A stretch of DNA of 64,000 nt from the NCBI GenBank assembly GCA_964034945.1, contig OZ035962.1:87274650-87338649 (forward strand). The letters run 5' to 3'. This DNA comes from Chrysopilus asiliformis (Eukaryota > Arthropoda > Insecta > Diptera > Rhagionidae). The translations under genes and the position numbers were made by a program. A model generated the notes under the pieces. The model had not been told where the DNA came from and did no database searches. It saw nothing but the letters and a program-made list of their open reading frames with translations. Below, in pieces: positions 44,076-55,220 of the stretch; the first letter of the stretch is position 1; every line of letters begins with the position of its first letter.

Positions 44076-44243
44076 TAAATTGAATGAAAGCATGAAAAAT
44101 AAAATAAATATTTATCTCGCTTTTATTTCTGAAATTTTTCCTTTTTAGTGCATTTTTTTAAATAAAAACTTTAAAAAAAATTTTTGATATCTTTTTTTTT
44201 TTTTGGTTTTTTTAAATTTTCTTTCACATTTTTTTTTTTTTAA

Positions 44244-44557
44244 CCTTTTCAGACCTGATGTCCCACCAGTGGGACAATTCCTGAAACTAGTTTTTACAGC
44301 TATCCGACGTTGAAATTACTGTTTAAATCCTTGAATGAGCCTTTTGTTAATTACTCAACTCCGTAAAAACTAATTATCTGACTTTTTTGTCAGAAATATT
44401 TCATATTTTGTCGAAAATGAACACGTAATTTACAAAAAAAAAATAAAAAAAAAAAAAAAAATAAAAATTGAAATTTAAGCTGTTTTTGATCTCTAACATA
44501 AAAATCTCACATCAAAAAAATTATTCCACCGCCAGAAATAATTCAGGTCTGAAAGGG
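44244..44557. mobile_element. piggyBac-like TTAA MITE, 314 bp
   Basis: TTAA at 44240-44243 and 44558-44561. Ends CCTTTTCAGACCTGA and TCAGGTCTGAAAGGG. It contains long A runs (44429-44463) and ACTCCGTAAAAAC. Beyond the right TTAA the sequence continues as a family 2 DINE-like end (44562-44620). Confidence 0.82.
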
Positions 44558-44639
44558 TTAAACTAAATATTACCGAAGAAAGTTTTCTGTTGATCTCAGT
44601 TGATATTTTTAAAAAGATGTAGGGGTGCAAACTACAGGT

Positions 44640-46260
44640 TTTCTCCGTTCGTCGCTTTACCTTGACACTGCCCTGCGTATGGTCACCCTAATTCCAACAA
44701 ATACCTGTCAACAAAATAGTTATTTTTAGCTTAAATAGTTCGTCTATTCCTTCAACATTTATTATTAAAATTCTACATTACTATGGACTCTTTCCCTGCA
44801 TAAACAATGAAACAAATCAAAAATGAAAGTCTTCACTATTATATTGTTTACGCATAAAATTGTTATCTCCATTTATATTAATTGAGTGTAGTCTGTATGA
44901 TTGGCTTATAATAGTAACGAGCTTTTCCATAAGTAATGAGATATGGGAATACTTGAATCCTCTTCCAGCAAAATACCGGAAACGATTATGAGTGAAAAAG
45001 GTCAAGGCAAAAATACACTTTTACTAGATGTGCTGCTGTAGTGTTACTACATAGGAAAAATCGATTTTATTCGTTTATCAGGAGAATTGTGGTTTCCGAA
45101 TCAATAAATGGGATTGAAATACGGAAATGTCTAAAGAACTTGCCATAAAATACGTCAGACTAATTTTGGGTTTTACAAACCCAGTTTACAAACCCCCTTT
45201 TCGAACCTCCTTTTCAAACCCGCTTTTCAAACCCCCTTTTCAAACACAATTTTCGAACCCCCTTTTATTTCGCCATTTTTTGTACGGAGTGTAGTGCCGA
45301 TGCAACAAGGAGTTTTCATGAAAATCGCGAAAAACTTTATAGCGCTTATGTATAGTCATTTTTGATCGACTTCCCAAAAAAGAAGAATATTTGCGATGTG
45401 GCTACCAGGGAAGGATGTTCCCCTGAAACTTTTAAACCCCCCAACGGAGAACATGCAACTACATTGCTTTGCATTGGTTGGAATGGCGCAGATGTTTTTA
45501 GCCATGTTGGCAGCAGGAGTTCGCCTTCCCTCTGAACCCCTCACCTGCTATCTCGTAAACTAGTCAACGGATTTTTATGGGATTTTCTCCGTTGGAAAAA
45601 GGACTCTTTAGAGAGCATATAACCACTGAACAATTACTATTATAGGATGGAGAGCTCTAACAAAATTTTTTGTGTTGGGAGCGTACATCCGAGGATTTCT
45701 ATAGCTGTTACATGGCAGTGTACATGAACACTGAGCGATTTGGTGGTGTGTGGCAATATGGATTCCCATGTGTCACTAGAAATGAAAACAAATCAAAACA
45801 AAATCGGATAATGGAAATGTTTTATGGAGAATTTGATATTTCCATTAAATTAGTAATGTTCTTATGTGTTGAAAGGTGTTAAATTTAATTTAGTTTTAGT
45901 TTTTAATTGTTTTAAGGCCCGTTCATGTGCAATTCTGTCGATCTTTCGTTATACTTTACCTTTCTGTTGTTGATGGGACTCGAAAAAACTTTCTGTTTGG
46001 GTTTTTAATGAAATTAGCGGAACATTCCTTCACTAAATAGTGGTGAATTTGTGATTTATTCATTTTCATGTGAAATTATGCAATGTTAACACGCTAAAAT
46101 GTGATTATCCATCAAAATCAATGAAATGTGGTGCAAAATGTAAACAAAAGTGCCAGCACTTTTCTGTATGTATTGTAAAAGGGAATTCCTAGATAATAGA
46201 AGAATTCCTAGATTTATTCCGCAATTTCCGATTGAGAATCTTTTATTATATATTTTTTTT
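44640..46260. other. No gene confirmed; repeat scraps
   Basis: 45186-45265 has five variants of AACCCCCTTTTC. 45360-45640 is a DINE-like tandem-unit fragment (CCCTCACCTGCTATCTCGTAAA, GGGATTTTCTCCGTTGG). The remaining stretch is AT-rich. A 70-codon frame at 45670 has no support. Confidence 0.45.
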
Positions 46261-46262
46261 TC

Positions 46263-46440
46263 AGAGACGCAAAACAAAATTTTTTTGTTTGTGATTCAGT
46301 TCTGGTTTAATGGTGAATTGGGTTTCTCGGTTTTGGTTTTGGTTCCTGCAATTTCAAAATTTGGTTCAGGTTTGGTTATTAAAATTTCAAAAATTTCGGT
46401 TTGATTCTGGTTTTGGTTTAACGAATTTTTAGTGGTTTTA
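46263..46440 (+). repeat. GGTTTTGGTT-rich element fragment (possible hAT)
   Basis: CAGAGACGCAAAACAAAATTTTT then TTCTGGTTTAATGGTGAATTGG and repeated GGTTTTGGTTC/TTTCAAAATT words. The reverse complement of 61168-61565 matches in order. A CAGAGATGCAAA end resembles hAT termini, but no TSD is visible. Confidence 0.5.
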
Positions 46441-46592
46441 TGCTAGACTAATTAAAAAAAAGTGTTCGAGAAAATAAAATATGTATATATCGGGTCTTTC
46501 AATAAGGACATAACAATTTTGTATTTAAATAAAACACAGAATAATTGAGATATCGGGCTGAAATTTATTCCAGGTGTAGTGGACACGTTACA

Positions 46593-46911
46593 TTTAAGTA
46601 TGAAATTCGATGTCGTTCATATGGCCACCGCGAGCACGCTTGCTGATTGATTCTTTGGAGCCAATTTTCCACCACTCTTCCACACATATCGGCCGAAACG
46701 TTGGCAATTTCGCGTTGGATATTGTTCCTGAGCTCCTTTAACGCTGTTGGCTTGTTGGCATAAACCAACGACTTAACATAACCCCATTAAAAGAAATCCA
46801 ACGGCGTTAAATCGCATGAGCGAGTTGGCCATTCGACCGGATCATTTCTCGAGATTACACGATTACCGAACTTCTCCTTTAATAGATCAATTGTTTGACC
46901 TGTGTGGCATT
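46593..46911 (-). pseudogene. Tc1/mariner-type transposase, C-terminal fragment
   Basis: On the minus strand the frame shows CHTGQTIDLLKEKFGNRVIS, then NDPVEWPTRSCDLTPLDFF, then WGYVKSLVYANKPTALKEL and ending near VVENWLQRI. This is the conserved last third of insect DDE_3-type transposases; the CDLTPLD segment holds the third catalytic acid. A TAA at 46787-46789 stops the frame between DFF and WGY. A one-base frameshift near SRG/SRW separates the true C terminus (GGHMNDIEFHT, stop at 46593). The N-terminal DNA-binding part and the first two catalytic Asp residues are absent. Confidence 0.85.
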
Positions 46912-46941
46912 GCTCGTTCGTGAACTTCACAATGATAAAAA

Positions 46942-47189
46942 TGAGGCGTTAAACGCTAGAGTGGACCAAGCCACATAATCGAGTTTTTGAAGCTTTTCCA
47001 CTTTTGTACTATTATTTACTGTAAATTTTTCGAAAAAAAATTTGTGTGGACTTTATTATTCAATGTTGAAATGTTCTTTTGTGCATCCAAACATTTTTAT
47101 CTAGAAACTCACTCGCAATAGTGATTCAAACACAAAAAAATTCACGATTTCGTAATGTATGTTAGTCCACTCTAACTTTTAACGCCTCA
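46942..47189. mobile_element. MITE nested in the transposase element
   Basis: TGAGGCGTTAAACGCTAGAGTGG at the left is inverted at the right as CCACTCTAACTTTTAACGCCTCA. The flanking AAATG is duplicated, and removing one copy restores the continuous sequence ATAAAAATGTAAACC. AT-rich interior without ORFs. Confidence 0.75.
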
Positions 47190-47297
47190 AATGTAAACCT
47201 TGACTGACGTTTTAGCATTGCCAGATGATAAAAAAAGTTTTAGGTTGCGTTTTTATTAAAATACAAAATTGTTATGTCCTTATTGAAAGACCCTTTA

Positions 47298-47645
47298 TAA
47301 GTTATGTATAACCATATTCTAAACACATTTTATCTCTGTAAATTTTTCGATACGATGCAGAGTTTTAGAGAATACGGGAAAAAAGTATACCATTTGTGTG
47401 AGAGAGAGGAGAAGCAGTGACCCGATTGAATTTTGATTTATGGATAAGTTATGTAAAATCCTGTTCTAAACTCAATTAGCCATTATACATTTTTCAATAT
47501 GACTTACCGTTTTCGGGAAAATTGCAAAAAACGGTTTCATTGGTAAGGGGAAGGGGGGAAGGAATAGTCCAATTTTGCCCGTTTAAGAACTTAGCCTAGC
47601 CATTTACAAGAAACGTGACTGTACAAAATTTGAAGTCAAAATTGC
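47298..47645 (+). repeat. DINE-like family with ~130-bp units, copy 3, truncated
   Basis: GTTATGTATAACCATATTCTAA, CAGTGACCCGATTGAATTTTG, CGGTTTCATTGGTAAGGGGA and AGCCTAGCCATTTACAAG follow the order of 35705-36225. The GACAGAC tract end is missing. Confidence 0.6.
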
Positions 47646-47649
47646 AGAG

Positions 47650-49150
47650 CTTTCCAGTGCAGAGCTTTCCTCACTTAATTTCAAAGTTACAAAGGTTTAA
47701 TCATATCAAAGGAAAATTTGCCAGTCTATAAAGAAGTAAAGAAAATTTTTTCTTTATATGCCTTTATAAAACTAAATCTACGGTTTTTTCTGTTGTACCG
47801 ACACTTGAAACTTCAGTTATGTTTTTGTAAAAAAAACCGTTATTTGTTTGTTATTATATAATAAACTTTTTATTCCCAGGAATTTCCCAGGAAATTCAAT
47901 GAAAATTTGAAAAAAAAATACTTCAAAGGGCCGAGTCCGAGTTTTCACAAATTTCCTAGTATTGATTTACCTGCATTTTTCCGTGTCATAGCTTTTGAAA
48001 CACTTGAAGATTTTCCGTCTTTTGTGTACCTATTTCAGAAAGCTATGTAAAGAGGTTATAAACAATGCACAAAGTAAATTCCCTCTACGTCTGATAGGTA
48101 TTCTTTTGTAAAAAAATCAACACAAATCGCCATTACTCAGTAGAATCTTTTAGCCTGAGAAAAAAAACAACAGGAACGCCTTTTGTTTTTAATTTTATTC
48201 TCCAAGATTTTGCGATGTTTTGTCTTAAATTTTATTCAAGTTGGTTTTTTTTTGCTGTTTTTTCTTTGCGTTGCTCCATTTTAAATGCTTCAAGTGTACG
48301 ACTGGCGACGTAACCGTACTTAGAATTTTATTTCTGGATTTCTTTAACTCGTTGAATACCAAAAAAAGGGATTCCGGGACTCGAAAACTCTAAAACGGAT
48401 AGACGCTGAGCTAAAGTAAACTTAGCGAAGATTTTAATGAGCAAACTTTTGTTACTTTCTTCCAATATGCGGAGAACAAGAAGACAAAGTGGTATAATAA
48501 TCTTCGAGATACAAAAAAGGACTGCAAAATGTTTTGAAATCATAAAAAAGGAATAAATAAAGGGATCCTGCTGATGATGATGATGGCGATGAGAACCTTA
48601 AGGGCAGAGATTCGTTTACTTATCGCACTGAACTAAAGAAAAAGATTTTTTTTTTATTTTATTTTTTTTTGTTTCATTTTTTTTTTTAAAACAATTGATT
48701 CGAGTTATGATGAATTTCGCTTAGCCAAAGCGAAAAAATTCCAAGAAAAGTTTTTAACATTTAAATTACCGAAATTAATCACTAGCAAAATTGTATCGTT
48801 TGGAAATGTCTACAGTTTTTATTCAGTCGGAGTTATAATTTATTAGAGTTTTTCGTTGTGCATCGAAATTGTGCAATTTGTCTAGAGTAATTTTTAATTT
48901 TTTTTATAAATGACTATCGATTAAAGAAAGAATTTGTTGGGTTTTATTAGATAAGATAAAGTTGTGAATTCCAGATTTTGTTTGTATTACGTGAAAATTC
49001 TTAGTTGGATATTATTTTGTATTCAGCTAACTAAGTAAAGCTATATAAGTTTATCAGAAATGTTATTTTACTCCTTTCTTTAAACAATTGAATAGTTTTG
49101 CCAACCCTATCTAAAGACCAGGGTACTATCAAACTATCAAATCAAAAGCA
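47650..49150. other. No gene or repeat seen
   Basis: AT-rich, apparently unique. Long T runs near 48645-48690. A 71-codon minus frame at 48328 is unsupported. Confidence 0.45.
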
Positions 49151-49156
49151 ACTTTA

Positions 49157-49451
49157 GGCCTATGTTACACACGGCAACTTTAAACCGATACACGATACAA
49201 AAAGTTGCTCGTTTGTGCTACACGCGGAGACAAATTGCCGAAAACTTCTGTATATCACACAGTGAGTGTTTCATGTGTGTGTGAAGTTGTGTGAAGAACG
49301 AACCCGTTCTTTGTGATTTTGAGCTTGTGTGCGTATTTTGTCGCCTTGTTTCTACTTTCGGAACTGGCGACATTAGCCACCGTTTGCCTCACTTCTCGCG
49401 CCTATACTTAAGAAAAGTCGCCGCTTAAAGTTGCCCCGTGTAACAGGGGCC
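49157..49451. mobile_element. PIF/Harbinger-like MITE, 295 bp
   Basis: TTA at 49154-49156 and 49452-49454. Left end GGCCTATGTTACACACGGCA continues ACTTTAA. Right end TTAAAGTTGCCCCGTGTAAC continues AGGGGCC. Internal GTCGCC/GGCGAC and GTGTGTGTG words. Its TTACACACGGCAA block matches that of the 16285 element. Confidence 0.78.
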
Positions 49452-49754
49452 TTAAGGACCGCGAAATTTAACACTCAGCTGGATATTAATTTTACCCAAT
49501 CAAGGCATCAAAAGGACAAAACCTGGAATTATTCCTCTTCGATGACTTTGAGACCTTCAATTTGGTATTGTGACATTGATACTCAAAAATTTTCACCTGC
49601 GGCGCATACTATCCCCTGCGAAGCATTTCTCTGAAATTTTTCTCCAGGCGGCGCATTTTTCTTATAAAAACTTGGATGTGCTTTCAATAAAATTCTCTTA
49701 CAGCTAAATGTTGTGCAGGTTCCCATCTTAAATGATTCGTGCGAGTGTCCGGAT

Positions 49755-50045
49755 GATCATCATCATACTGAGTTGGTCTGTCTGTTCCTCTTTCACGCAA
49801 AAACGGCTGAACCGATTGACTTGAAATTTGGCATAAGTGTCTGTGGTAGTTCTGGTTTCAACATAGGCATACGGAAAAGTAGCGCGAGGGGTGGGTGAGT
49901 AAGGGGAGGGGTGGGGGAGTAAGGGGAGGGGGTAAAGTGATTTCGAAACTTAGTTTTTGCGCTATGTTACTCTTTCGCGGGGAAACTACCGAGCCGGTTG
50001 GCCTGAAGTTTAGCTCAAACATAGACGACGGGTATGCAAGCTAGT
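49755..50045 (-). repeat. DINE-like 162-bp-unit family, copy 2, truncated
   Basis: GAGTTGGTCTGTCTGTTCCTC, AACCGATTGACTTGAAATTTGG, GTAGTTCTGGTTTCAACATAGG and CTTTCGCGGGGAAACTACCG. It ends CGACGGGTATGCAAGCTAGT, the inverse of the 55221 start. Confidence 0.7.
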
Positions 50046-50154
50046 AGGCTATATTTAAAAAGATCATGCATACCCCACATGATGAAATTACCAAAAATGC
50101 TAAAGCAATGCCCTTCACTTTTTTTTTAAATTGGATAATATTACAGACAAACTA

Positions 50155-50373
50155 TGGAATGAAGAGACAACGCCTCTCGTGCAGCTGGAGGCGCGCACGA
50201 CTTCTTCCTTAAGCCCCCCCGTTTTCGTACAGTAAAGTTTAGGAGTCCCTTCATTCCGCGAACAACAAGACTTTGGCACGATTTACCATCCGATGTGTTC
50301 CTCCGGACTATAACCCACAAAAGTTCAAGGAGAACATAAACCGACATCTCCTTTTGTCCTTCCGACCATCCTG
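50155..50373 (+). pseudogene. Non-LTR retrotransposon ORF2, C-terminal fragment
   Basis: The translation gives FRSPFIPRTTRLWHDLPSDV and, after a +1 shift, FPPDYNPQKFKENINRHLL then a stop. The pattern (x)SFIPRT.RLWN.LP..VFP..Y....FK is the usual C terminus of jockey/CR1/RTE-type reverse-transcriptase proteins. At least one frameshift lies near 50300. Only the last 60 or so codons remain. Confidence 0.62.
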
Positions 50374-50469
50374 AGCTGTGCTTCGGCATTAAAGGGTCTT
50401 CCCCTAAGCTCTGGTTGGAACCATAAAAAAAGCAGTTTTCGAATATATATTCCAAATAATGAAGGACGT

Positions 50470-50870
50470 ATTTTAGGTCATACGTCAGTACGATGTTCCG
50501 CCTGCTTTTTACCCCTTCGCCTGCTATTTTCTTTACCGTTAAAGCAATAGTGATTAGTGATGCGGTTTTCGCCCTTAGGTAAGTCTTTTCCTAAGAAATT
50601 TTTTGGCTCAGTAATACCGACACCTCTCCTTAACTGTAAACCTCTCACCTGAAATTTCCTGTACAGATAGGGTAGTTTTGATACAGTTCTCGCCACTAGG
50701 TGGTTTTTCCCTAAGGGATTTTTTGGACCACTAAAATCAACACCTCCCGTTGATTGTGAACCCCTCACCTGATATTTTCTGAACCGTTAGAGTAATTTTT
50801 ACGGGGTTTTCGTTACTGGGTAGGTCATTCCATAAGGAGCATTTTCGCCCAAACTCGTGGTTTGTATGGT
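50470..50870. repeat. Tandem ~120-bp units, DINE-like
   Basis: Three units are marked by CTGCTATTTTC (50521), CTGAAATTTCC (50649) and CTGATATTTTC (50769). CACCTCTCC/CACCTCCCG at 50631 and 50751 gives an exact 120-base period. Shared blocks include TTTTTGGMYCA and TTTTCGYYACTRGG. Confidence 0.65.
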
Positions 50871-50879
50871 TTGGACCTG

Positions 50880-52690
50880 CCTACTCTAACACTTGTGCCG
50901 GAGAAATTTTTTAATTATATGGCATTTTATTGCTCGAGCTGTTTGATATCTCGAATATTTTCAAATCCCTCGAGCTTCCCTATCTCGTATATTCGATAAT
51001 TCGAATTTTTGTCAGTCCCCTTCACATTGGGCAGAATCCAATAAAAAAGTAGTCCATCCTATTCGGATAGGACTCGGTACTATAATGATACGAAAATATC
51101 CTATTTCAAATGAGAATGTCGCGTATATCCAAATATAGGAGAGAGTCCAATAATCAGTGGAGATATTACAACGTTTTATAGGATACATTTCTTTCATTTT
51201 AGGTGTTAATCTCTTACAAAAGTAAATGATCCCCAATTTTCTGTCGTCTAACATATACAGTAATCCCTTCCATAATTTTGGGAATGATTACACAAAAAAC
51301 AAGAACACAATTTTTTGTTGGAATGTGTTCTAAAAAATTTGGGAACGATTAAAATTTTTTTATGGGAATGACTCCCATATTTGGCCACTATGCCATTTTT
51401 TCCCATAAATATGGGACTGCAGCATGCAATTTTGGTGGAATGGTTCCCATAAGTTTTGTCTGTGTTTAATAATAAGTTTTAACAACAAATAACTTCCTCA
51501 TCCATATTTATCCTAATTAAATGTTTTGATCCCCAATTTAAATGCATCCAAGCCACTTGTTTAAAATTTATAGTCTCTTTGTGGTCAAGTGTTTTGCAAA
51601 CAAAAAAAACTCGATAAACTCGTATATCTTTCGTATTACTTTGATTATCGTTTAAAGTTCATGAAAGTTTTCAAACAGCGATTAATAATCCTATCCAGCT
51701 TTTTAATTAAACTTGTCTTAAGCTGGTCTAATGTTTTTCCTTTTTCTACTCGAACTGGTGAAATTGTTTCACTTATCTGAGAAACGTTTTATACCAAAGT
51801 AAAAAAATACGCTTTCATCGAAATCTTTTCACCCCATCTGTCCATGGAAGGAACAACAAAAAGACCAAAAACGATGGCAGGCAGCTAAAAGTTTTAATTG
51901 CTGGTGCCAAATCAATGGGAAAAGTTTTCCCTTTTAGTTTTTGGAGATATTTTGCCCTTCAACAGTCGAGATTTAGTACAGCAATGTTCAAAAGATGGTG
52001 AGTTTTCCCAACTAATGTGAAGAAACATACAACCGCCCACTTACCACCTTGATTTCATCAGGTTTTCGAAATCATTGAGTTCGATGTATGCATTACAAAA
52101 GAATGAACAAAGGATCGCTTTATTTTGTTCGCAAAAAGGGTTCATTCTATCATTCTATATATATATATATCTAGGTTCCAATACATATATATATAATCAC
52201 GAATAAGGGTTCAATTCATTTTCATCATCACGGACAACAACCACCAACCGGAGACGATGTTAGATTTCGTTCAATTGGCTTAATATTATTATTTTAGTGC
52301 TTTTAATGCCCTCCGGGAGCATTAATCTAAACTTTTTGGACGTGAATTATTAAAAGATTCGCTCTTCGGATTGCAATTGTTCCAACAATGGCGGCAGTAA
52401 ACCCTTTTTGTTCAAATTACTTCTGAATTCTTATCCCAAGTGCATTAGATTCTGATTCACCATCAGACACCCCAAAATTTATCGAAATTGCTTCCAAATA
52501 CAGCAATTAAACGCACTTGGGAATATATTTCATAAATACATAATAATTATGATGGCAGACAATATCCTTTGTACAGAATAAAAGACTTTTGAAATATTAC
52601 CTTTTCACTTTTGCTTGAAGTTTTCAGAGCGAAATTTTAGTTTAGATCATTTTAAATTCTTAAGGAGCATTCAAATGTGCCAGATTTTTA
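50880..52690. other. No gene confirmed
   Basis: 51255-51465 has several TGGGAAYGAT/ATTCCC words in both senses and may be a degenerate MITE. 52157-52195 is an (AT)n tract. No exon is supported. Confidence 0.45.
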
Positions 52691-52694
52691 CCTT

Positions 52695-53620
52695 TTTTTA
52701 AAAGCTTTTATTTAGCTTGCCTTCGTATCTGTCTGTCTGTTTGTCTGTCTGTCAGGGTCAAATCTTGTAGTCTAATTATGACTCACTTCCACTCCTCTAA
52801 TTGACTTGAAATTTTGCACACATACGTAAACTTCATGACAATACTATATTTTTTCTACTTCGTCCTTGTAACAATAACGGAAGGTCCTGCAAGGACAACG
52901 TGATTATCCTTATCCTCGATTTTTCCGGGAAAAAATCTATTCTGGGGGTTTTTGGGGTCGCTGAATCTGATTATGGAGTCAAAAAGTTTGTAAGAATAAC
53001 GGAAGGTCCTGTAAAGATATTCTGATTATCATTTTCATCAAAGAACCATGCAGGATTCGACATTTTTTATGCCCCCGGGCTAACTTTTGAACTAGTTGGG
53101 GTTTCACTTTCGTTGTACCTGTATTGGAAAGGTAATTTACTCTACTTTCATTGACACAAGCTCTTTTTTGGCGGGGAACTGCAGGGGGATGGTCAGCTGC
53201 CATCTTCGACGCAATGATTTTTCCATGCAGTTTTCGACCATTTTTATGCCCCTTTCCAATACAGGTACAACGAAAGTGAAACCCCAAATGGTTCAAAAGA
53301 AAGCCCGGGAGCTTAAAAATCGTCGAAAACTGCATGGAATAATCATTGCGTCGAAGATGGCAGCTGACCATCCCCCTGCAGTTCCCCGTTAAAAAAGAGC
53401 TTTTTGTCCATGAAACTAGAGCAAATTACCTTTCTAACGTACAACGAATGTGATACCCAAAAGTTAGTCAAGTGGCATTTTCGTGCATCGTTCTTTGTCG
53501 GGAAACATCCCATCTGGGGTTTTTCGGATCGGAGAATCTGATTCTGACATTAGGAAGTCTGTAAGGATAACGGAAGGTCCTATTAGGATAATGTGATTAT
53601 CCTTTTCATTTTGGATTTTT
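52695..53620 (+). mobile_element. DINE-like element, ~121-bp units, interrupted
   Basis: AAAGCTTTTATTTAGCTTGCC, CTGTCTGTCTGTTTGTCTGTC, ATTGACTTGAAATTTTGCAC. GGAAGGTCCTGYAARGA words follow at 52879, 53001 and 53572. An inverted-repeat insertion lies at 53078-53468. Confidence 0.7.
53078..53468. repeat. Complex inverted-repeat insertion
   Basis: Left arm 53078-53238 mirrors right arm 53322-53468 (for example GGTCAGCTGCCATCTTCGAC against GTCGAAGATGGCAGCTGACC). The 83-base centre carries an extra inverse copy of the outer part of the left arm: GGTTTCACTTTCGTTGTACC at 53100 pairs with GGTACAACGAAAGTGAAACC at 53266. The outer right end is a more diverged version of the same piece. Confidence 0.8.
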
Positions 53621-53664
53621 AGTCATAATAATCGATCACGAAAGGACCAAACAGGATAAAATTT

Positions 53665-53995
53665 TAGAAAATGAATGTAGCATAATTTAAAGGAAATAAA
53701 ATTTCCACAGTTTTTGCTTTATCGGTTTATACGTATCTCTTACGGCTCTCGATATTATTTCAAAAAAAATATCGTTTGCTGAAAACTTCTTGAAAACTAT
53801 GCGCTTTTGACAAAAAAAATCAAATTTAAAAAAAATATGATCTCTGCGTGCTTTTCCTGTAATGGTCTTTCGTATTTTTAACAGTTCGCGAGATATTTGA
53901 AAAATATTTTTTTTTTCATATTTTTTTACATATTTTTTTCCGAAACTAAATGTTACAGAGGAAAATTTTGTGTTAATCACAACTGATATTTTTTG
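53665..53995 (+). repeat. DINE-like family 2 fragment
   Basis: CATAATTTAAAGGAAATAAAAT, GTATCTCTTACGGCTCTCG, ACATATTTTTTTCCGAAAC, TGTTACAGAGGAAAATTTTGTG and AATCACAACTGATATTTTTT in family order. Confidence 0.65.
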
Positions 53996-53999
53996 AATG

Positions 54000-55215
54000 G
54001 AATGGGCAAGATCTCTCTCGAATTGCTAAAAATTATAAAATTGCGAACTTCTAGTGCCGAAAAAAATGTTGGATCACAAAACTTCCCATCACAAAATAAA
54101 AACTTTCTTTGTCGCTAAAATATTTTTTAAACACGACAACTTAGAAAGAAAAATTCCCCATTAAAGGAAAAACATTATTTCATTGTTTAATATGAATATT
54201 GAAAAATGTTCCCACGATCCGTTATAAACGGCAGCATATATGTTGCAGTTTCCTCTAAAAGTTCATATAAAAACCCTTCTGTTATGACGGCATTTTAAAA
54301 GAAGAAAATTCTCTTTGCATTTCGATTTTTTTCTCTTTCTAGCAAGGAATATTTTCCAGATTTTTTTTTTTTTGAACTTTCCTCCATTTTTTCCAAATGA
54401 TAAAAAAATAATAAAACGTTTTCATTCTTTGATGTCAATTTAAATTCTTTGTCGATAGAACAAAAGCCAAGCTGCGGAATATTTCTGTACCTTGAACTAA
54501 AATATGGTATATAAGGATGCAAGCAGGCACCAAGGATGTGCAATTTTCCTCATATCCCAGACAAGATAAGAGATATCTCTGTGATACCCACAGCAAAGTT
54601 TCGGCCCTAACAGTCCTGATCCTGGTTGATGTTAGATAATATGGCATATGATACTGCAGCTCTTCTCGCATGGATTATCTTGTCCGGTGCAATGCATCAG
54701 GCCCTTAATCTCATATTGTTCCTGTGCCATGTTCGTGTCGTGGAAAGTTTTTAATAAAAATGTCAGACAGCGTAATGTTCTCTTGAACGGGAAGCCAAAC
54801 CTAGTCATTCTAGCGAAAGAATATATCGCTATCTCGGTATGTGTTGGAGATGCATAACGATATAAAATATCCATCAGCATAGTTAGATACACGCTGATAT
54901 GAGCTTTCTATGCTTGACTTTTATGTATATCCATTTTTTTTCGCAATGTTTGGGGATAAGATTGAAAGAAAGAACTGGAAAAGTCCTTGAATCGCCCCAA
55001 GGTAAAATATTATGATATATGAGAAATGTACTTACAGCACTAGAACTTGTAAGTTATGAACTAAAAGTGGAAACTAAGGAAAAGCTGAGGATAGCAACCA
55101 GGTCAATCTTATACTAAAATGGCATCGCTTTTTTTAACACTTTATGGCAACCAAGTGATTTAAAAGCTTCTAGGGAAATTAATGAGTAACACAAATTAAC
55201 ATTTTTGCCATATAT
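54000..55215. other. No gene confirmed
   Basis: Frames at 54295-54892 on both strands (up to 86 codons) lie in a somewhat GC-richer patch (54440-54860), without start context or splice signals that I can defend. Confidence 0.4.
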
Positions 55216-55220
55216 TGTAA

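Larger units (their letters stand above)
46491..47295 (-). mobile_element. Tc1/mariner-superfamily element, internally deleted
   Basis: The ends are perfect 30-plus-base inverted repeats beginning GGGTCTTTCAATAAGGACAT and ending ATGTCCTTATTGAAAGACCC, close to TA on each side. Inside are a C-terminal transposase fragment (46593-46911) and a nested MITE (46942-47189). Without the MITE the element is about 557 bases, so most of the transposase is missing. Confidence 0.87.
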
